Below, piece by piece: positions 15,454 through 17,706 of a stretch of DNA of 17,706 bases. Source of the DNA: NIOZ-UU13 sp049287505. Lineage in GTDB: Bacteria; Planctomycetota; Phycisphaerae; Sedimentisphaerales; Anaerobacaceae. Where the stretch lies: NCBI GenBank assembly GCA_049287505.1, contig JBAQFY010000217.1:1-17706 (forward strand). The letters run 5' to 3'. Every line of letters begins with the position of its first letter. Within the stretch, counting starts at the first letter, position 1. Made by a program: the position numbers and the translations under genes. The notes under the pieces were generated by a model that was given only the letters and a program-made list of their open reading frames with translations, did not search any database and had not been told where the DNA came from.

Positions 15454-17136
15454 ATGAACTACATCAGTCCGTCCCGACAAGTCGGAACCTGTCGGCAGAT
15501 TCACCCCGACCCCTCTTCGAGGGGCGGGGTTCACTGGTTGCTCGCTTTGCTGGTTGTTTTGGCAAGCTTCAGCCCCCAGCTTTCTGGCGAAAGCAAGAAG
15601 GGGGCCGGGGAGCGACAGAAGGACGAATGGGCATCTCTATTCGACGGCAAGACCTTAAACGGATGGTCTGTCCATAGTGGTTTTGCTAAATACCATGTCG
15701 AGGACGGTGCCATTGTCGGCACTACAGTCAAGGGCAGTCCCAACACATTTCTCTGCACCGACCGAGAATATGGAGATTTCATATTGGAGTTCGAAGTCCA
15801 CCTGGACCCCAGGCTGAACTCCGGCGTGCAAATACGCAGCAATATCGCCGAAAAAGAGAAGGTGTTCGTATTTAGTGGGCGCGACGGCACGCCTCAGAAG
15901 CGAGTGGTGCCGCCGGATCGTGTCTATGGTTATCAGGTGGAAATTGCGACCGAGAAAATAGGTTCATCCGGAAGCATTTACGACGAGGCTCGCCGCGCTT
16001 TCATGCTCGCGAGCACAACATCAGACCCTGCTGCCAGCAAGGCGTTCAAAGACGGTCAATGGAACAAGTTCCGCATAGAATGCAAAGGCGACAGAATCAG
16101 GACATGGATAAACAATATCCCTTGTGTCGATTTGAGGGACGGTATGACAAGCCGCGGCATCATTGGTCTGCAGGTCCACGGTGTGGGAAAAGATGCCATC
16201 CCCTACCAGGTGCGTTGGCGCAATATCCGCATACAGGCAGAGGAGCAGGGGGTTGAACCGCCTGTGGTATCCGGATGGGAATCGGTATTGCGCTGCACGC
16301 CGGCCTGGACCGGCCCGCGTATGGAAGACGGCCGACCGTATGTCCCGGACAGCATTCTGGAGAGAATGAAAAACGTCTCGGTCACAATGGCCTGGAGTGT
16401 TGTCAGGGGTGCCGGCTACAATAACTGTTACGAAAATGCCGCTGGCTGGGTAATCATGTATCCTGATGAGGCGATTGTCGGTCGTGTGCTGACTGCTCAA
16501 TACATGCCCTCTCACCCCGACTTCAATCGAGCGATTATGAGCCAGGGACGTGCCGAAGGCCGGATAGGAAACTCCAATTCATGGCCGATTGACATGTTGA
16601 AAAAAGGTGATGTGTATGTCGCAGACTGCTTCGGCAAGGTCCTCGACGGGACCCTTATCGGCGATAACCTGGGTAACGCCATCTATGCCAACTCCGGCAA
16701 CGGCGTCATCTTCGATGCCGGTGTCCGTGACCTGGAAGGCCTTGAAGCAATAAAAGGATTTAACGCTTGGCACAAAGGCGCCGACCCGAGCTTTCTTCGT
16801 GAAGTAATGCTGACCAGCATAAATGTCCCAATCCGTATCGGCAGAGCTATAGCGTGCCCCGGTGACGTTGTGCTGGCCAAGCGCGAAGGCATAGTCTTCA
16901 TCCCCGCCCATCTTGCCGAAAAAGTTGTTACGGAATCCGAGGCTATGATGCTGCGGGATATGTTCGGGCACCAACGCCTGAAGGAAGGCAAATACACACC
17001 CGGACAGATCGACGGTAGATGGTCACCCGAAATCCAGAATGACTTTCGCAGCTGGTTGAAACAGAACATTGACGAGCTGCCTGTGCCGAGGGATGTAATT
17101 GAAGGAATCCTGAATCCAAAAACAAGGAACTGGTAA
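15454..17136 (+). CDS. Exported DUF1080 (3-keto-disaccharide hydrolase-like) / RraA-like fusion, 560 aa
   Basis: The start ATG has AAAGGAG at 15441-15447 (6 nt spacing). Residues ~4-27 are encoded by two palindromic repeats (R2 then R1), ahead of the signal-peptide core (~28-40). The DUF1080 domain spans ~59-262: SLFDGKTLNGW at its start, NSGVQIRS in the middle and a WRNIRIQ end, the usual layout of this glycan-acting beta-sandwich family. An RraA-like domain follows (~295-500) with GDNLGNAIYANSG (403-415), FDAGVRD (to 426, Arg425/Asp426) and PGDVVLAKREGIVFIP, the metal-site/aldolase-type motifs of the RraA/HMG-aldolase fold. DUF1080 proteins hydrolyse 3-keto-glycosides; RraA-fold enzymes include pyruvate aldolases and oxaloacetate decarboxylases. 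The fusion suggests two linked steps of sugar-derived substrate breakdown outside the cytoplasm; the actual reaction is not known. The enolase-superfamily gene downstream is probably in the same operon. Confidence 0.9.
   Translation: MNYISPSRQVGTCRQIHPDPSSRGGVHWLLALLVVLASFSPQLSGESKKGAGERQKDEWASLFDGKTLNGWSVHSGFAKYHVEDGAIVGTTVKGSPNTFLCTDREYGDFILEFEVHLDPRLNSGVQIRSNIAEKEKVFVFSGRDGTPQKRVVPPDRVYGYQVEIATEKIGSSGSIYDEARRAFMLASTTSDPAASKAFKDGQWNKFRIECKGDRIRTWINNIPCVDLRDGMTSRGIIGLQVHGVGKDAIPYQVRWRNIRIQAEEQGVEPPVVSGWESVLRCTPAWTGPRMEDGRPYVPDSILERMKNVSVTMAWSVVRGAGYNNCYENAAGWVIMYPDEAIVGRVLTAQYMPSHPDFNRAIMSQGRAEGRIGNSNSWPIDMLKKGDVYVADCFGKVLDGTLIGDNLGNAIYANSGNGVIFDAGVRDLEGLEAIKGFNAWHKGADPSFLREVMLTSINVPIRIGRAIACPGDVVLAKREGIVFIPAHLAEKVVTESEAMMLRDMFGHQRLKEGKYTPGQIDGRWSPEIQNDFRSWLKQNIDELPVPRDVIEGILNPKTRNW
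15465..15502 (+). repeat. Palindromic repeat R2, coding copy in the DUF1080 n-region
   Basis: The core CGTCCCGACAAGTCGGAACC is followed by TGTCGGCAGA. It is translated as SPSRQVGTCRQ. The inverted copy at 15167-15200 gives PPRQVGAYRR on the minus strand in the matching frame. It directly abuts the R1 copy. Confidence 0.8.
15503..15533. repeat. 31-bp palindromic repeat R1, copy 2, inside the DUF1080 n-region
   Basis: All 31 bases match the copy at 12474-12504. It encodes HPDPSSRGGVH immediately before the hydrophobic signal core WLLALLVVLA, in the same frame as in the S9 peptidase gene. Confidence 0.9.
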
Positions 17137-17205
17137 ATGAAATATTATTATTTACGTGTGTTTCGTGAGAATATAGACAACTCACGAAAAGGAGAGAGAC
17201 TATGA
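17137..17205 (+). CDS. Possible 22-codon coupling ORF before the enolase-superfamily gene
   Basis: ATG 17137 abuts the DUF1080 stop (TAA 17134-17136), has AAGGA at 17124-17128 (8 nt spacing) and runs 22 codons (MKYYYLRVFRENID...) to TGA 17203-17205. That stop overlaps the downstream ATG as ATGA. The peptide is basic (six Arg/Lys), with no recognised family. It spans a 9-bp hairpin. It could act in translational coupling rather than as a protein; chance is possible at this length. Confidence 0.35.
   Translation: MKYYYLRVFRENIDNSRKGERL
17161..17189 (+). promoter_or_regulatory. Perfect 9-bp inverted repeat next to the ribosome-binding site
   Basis: TTTCGTGAG (17161-17169) and CTCACGAAA (17181-17189) are exact inverted copies around an 11-nt AT-rich loop, 20 bp centre to centre. 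The GGAG ribosome site begins at 17191, two bases after the stem. There is no T-tract on the + strand, so a terminator is unlikely. It could be an RNA hairpin tuning translation or a dimeric operator. Confidence 0.55.
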
Positions 17206-17706
17206 AGAGCCTGAAAAAAGAGCTTCAAAAGCAGACAGCGTGCTCCAGGCGTTCTCTGCTCAAAGGTGCCGGTGCGGGCTTTGCGGGTCTGAGTCTCGCG
17301 GGCACCATAGGTGCTCCTATCGAAGAGCAGATAGCCTATGCGACGCAGAACGTAAAACGCAGCTCCAGTCCCTCGCAGTTGAGAATTACAGACCTGCGCA
17401 TAGCGGTTGTTACCAGAGCACCTTTTCGCTGCCCTCTGATTCGTATAGATACTAATCAGGATATCTGTGGTTACGGAGAGGTGCGCGACGGCGCCAGTGA
17501 GCGCTATGCCCTGATGCTCAAGAGCAGGCTTCTGCGCCAGAATCCCTGCAACGTGGAGCGGATATTCAAGCAGATTAAACAGTTCGGACATCACGGTCGG
17601 CAGGGAGGCGGCGTCTCGGGGGTGGAGATGGCCTTGTGGGACTTGGCAGGCAAGGCGTATGGTGTCCCTGTCTATCAGATGCTTGGAGGCCGATACCGTG
17701 ACCGGG
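17202..17706 (+). CDS. Tat-exported enolase-superfamily (mandelate racemase/muconate lactonizing-like) protein, N-terminal part
   Basis: The frame is open from ATG 17202 to the window end (168 codons), so the C-terminal half with the catalytic metal-binding barrel is not visible. The start has GGAG at 17191-17194 (7 nt spacing). A twin-arginine signal is clear: SRRSLLKG (residues 15-22), then a Gly/Ala-rich hydrophobic stretch, with a possible cut after AYA (~47). The MR_MLE N-terminal cap domain follows, with CGYGEVRDGAS, the GGGVSGVEMALWDLAGKAYG segment and PVYQMLGGRYRDR. Family members take a proton next to a carboxylate, often dehydrating sugar acids to 2-keto-3-deoxy acids. Full members are ~370-430 aa. 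Placed 65 bp after the DUF1080-RraA gene, it probably shares its transcript and pathway. Confidence 0.88.
   Translation, partial: MKSLKKELQKQTACSRRSLLKGAGAGFAGLSLAGTIGAPIEEQIAYATQNVKRSSSPSQLRITDLRIAVVTRAPFRCPLIRIDTNQDICGYGEVRDGASERYALMLKSRLLRQNPCNVERIFKQIKQFGHHGRQGGGVSGVEMALWDLAGKAYGVPVYQMLGGRYRDR

Noticed and set aside
14986..15534. 182-aa minus-strand reading frame
   Set aside because: It is built from the R1, R2 and R3 repeats read backwards and runs into the ends of two real genes.
17137..17201. Terminator after the DUF1080-RraA gene
   Set aside because: The hairpin at 17161-17189 has no T-tract on the + strand and is followed at once by a ribosome-binding site.

Overview
The window looks like chromosomal DNA of a Planctomycetota bacterium, probably a Phycisphaerae/Sedimentisphaerales-type lineage. 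This is inferred from the protein repertoire only: LamG proteins with repeated 'DVYFG...YYWRIDE' fibronectin-like modules, a lamin-tail/CotH giant protein, an exported Tricorn-type protease, and a DUF1080 protein. Every substantial gene is on the + strand and every complete gene product starts with an export signal, so the window encodes envelope or extracellular functions. I saw no tRNA, rRNA, CRISPR array or transposase.

Layout. 1-368 is the 3' end of a LamG-type surface protein gene, closed by a strong terminator. 369-1151 is non-coding; it holds a sigma70-like promoter block and a 210-bp three-layer nested palindromic element. 1152-4025 is a complete 957-aa LamG/FnIII-like paralogue whose C-terminus and terminator stem match those of the first gene. 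4026-4414 carries a second copy of the promoter block. 4415-7858 encodes an exported Tricorn-type protease. 7859-8237 is a gene-free leader. 8238-12416 encodes a lamin-tail/CotH-kinase protein. After only 41 bp, 12458-15076 encodes an exported S9 (DPP IV-like) serine peptidase with an embedded VHL-beta-like domain. 15077-15453 is packed with GC-rich palindromic repeats and holds a good sigma70 promoter. 15454-17136 encodes an exported DUF1080-RraA fusion. A 22-codon ORF (17137-17205) overlaps by ATGA the start of a Tat-exported enolase-superfamily gene that runs off the window end.

How the genes may work together. The Tricorn protease and the S9 peptidase could form an extracytoplasmic peptide-degradation pair, while the LamG and CotH proteins fit substrate binding or cell-surface structure. 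The DUF1080-RraA fusion plus the enolase-superfamily protein look like a separately transcribed module for sugar or sugar-acid breakdown outside the cytoplasm.

Three things deserve most attention. First, the VHL-like domain of the S9 peptidase aligns without gaps to human VHL across the hydroxyproline pocket (Trp, Tyr, Ser/Thr, His, Trp). Second, an identical 31-bp palindrome is inserted in the same reading frame between the start codon and the signal-peptide core of two unrelated genes, with related palindromes around other gene ends. Third, a promoter, LamG-type gene end and terminator are duplicated in the first 4.2 kb.
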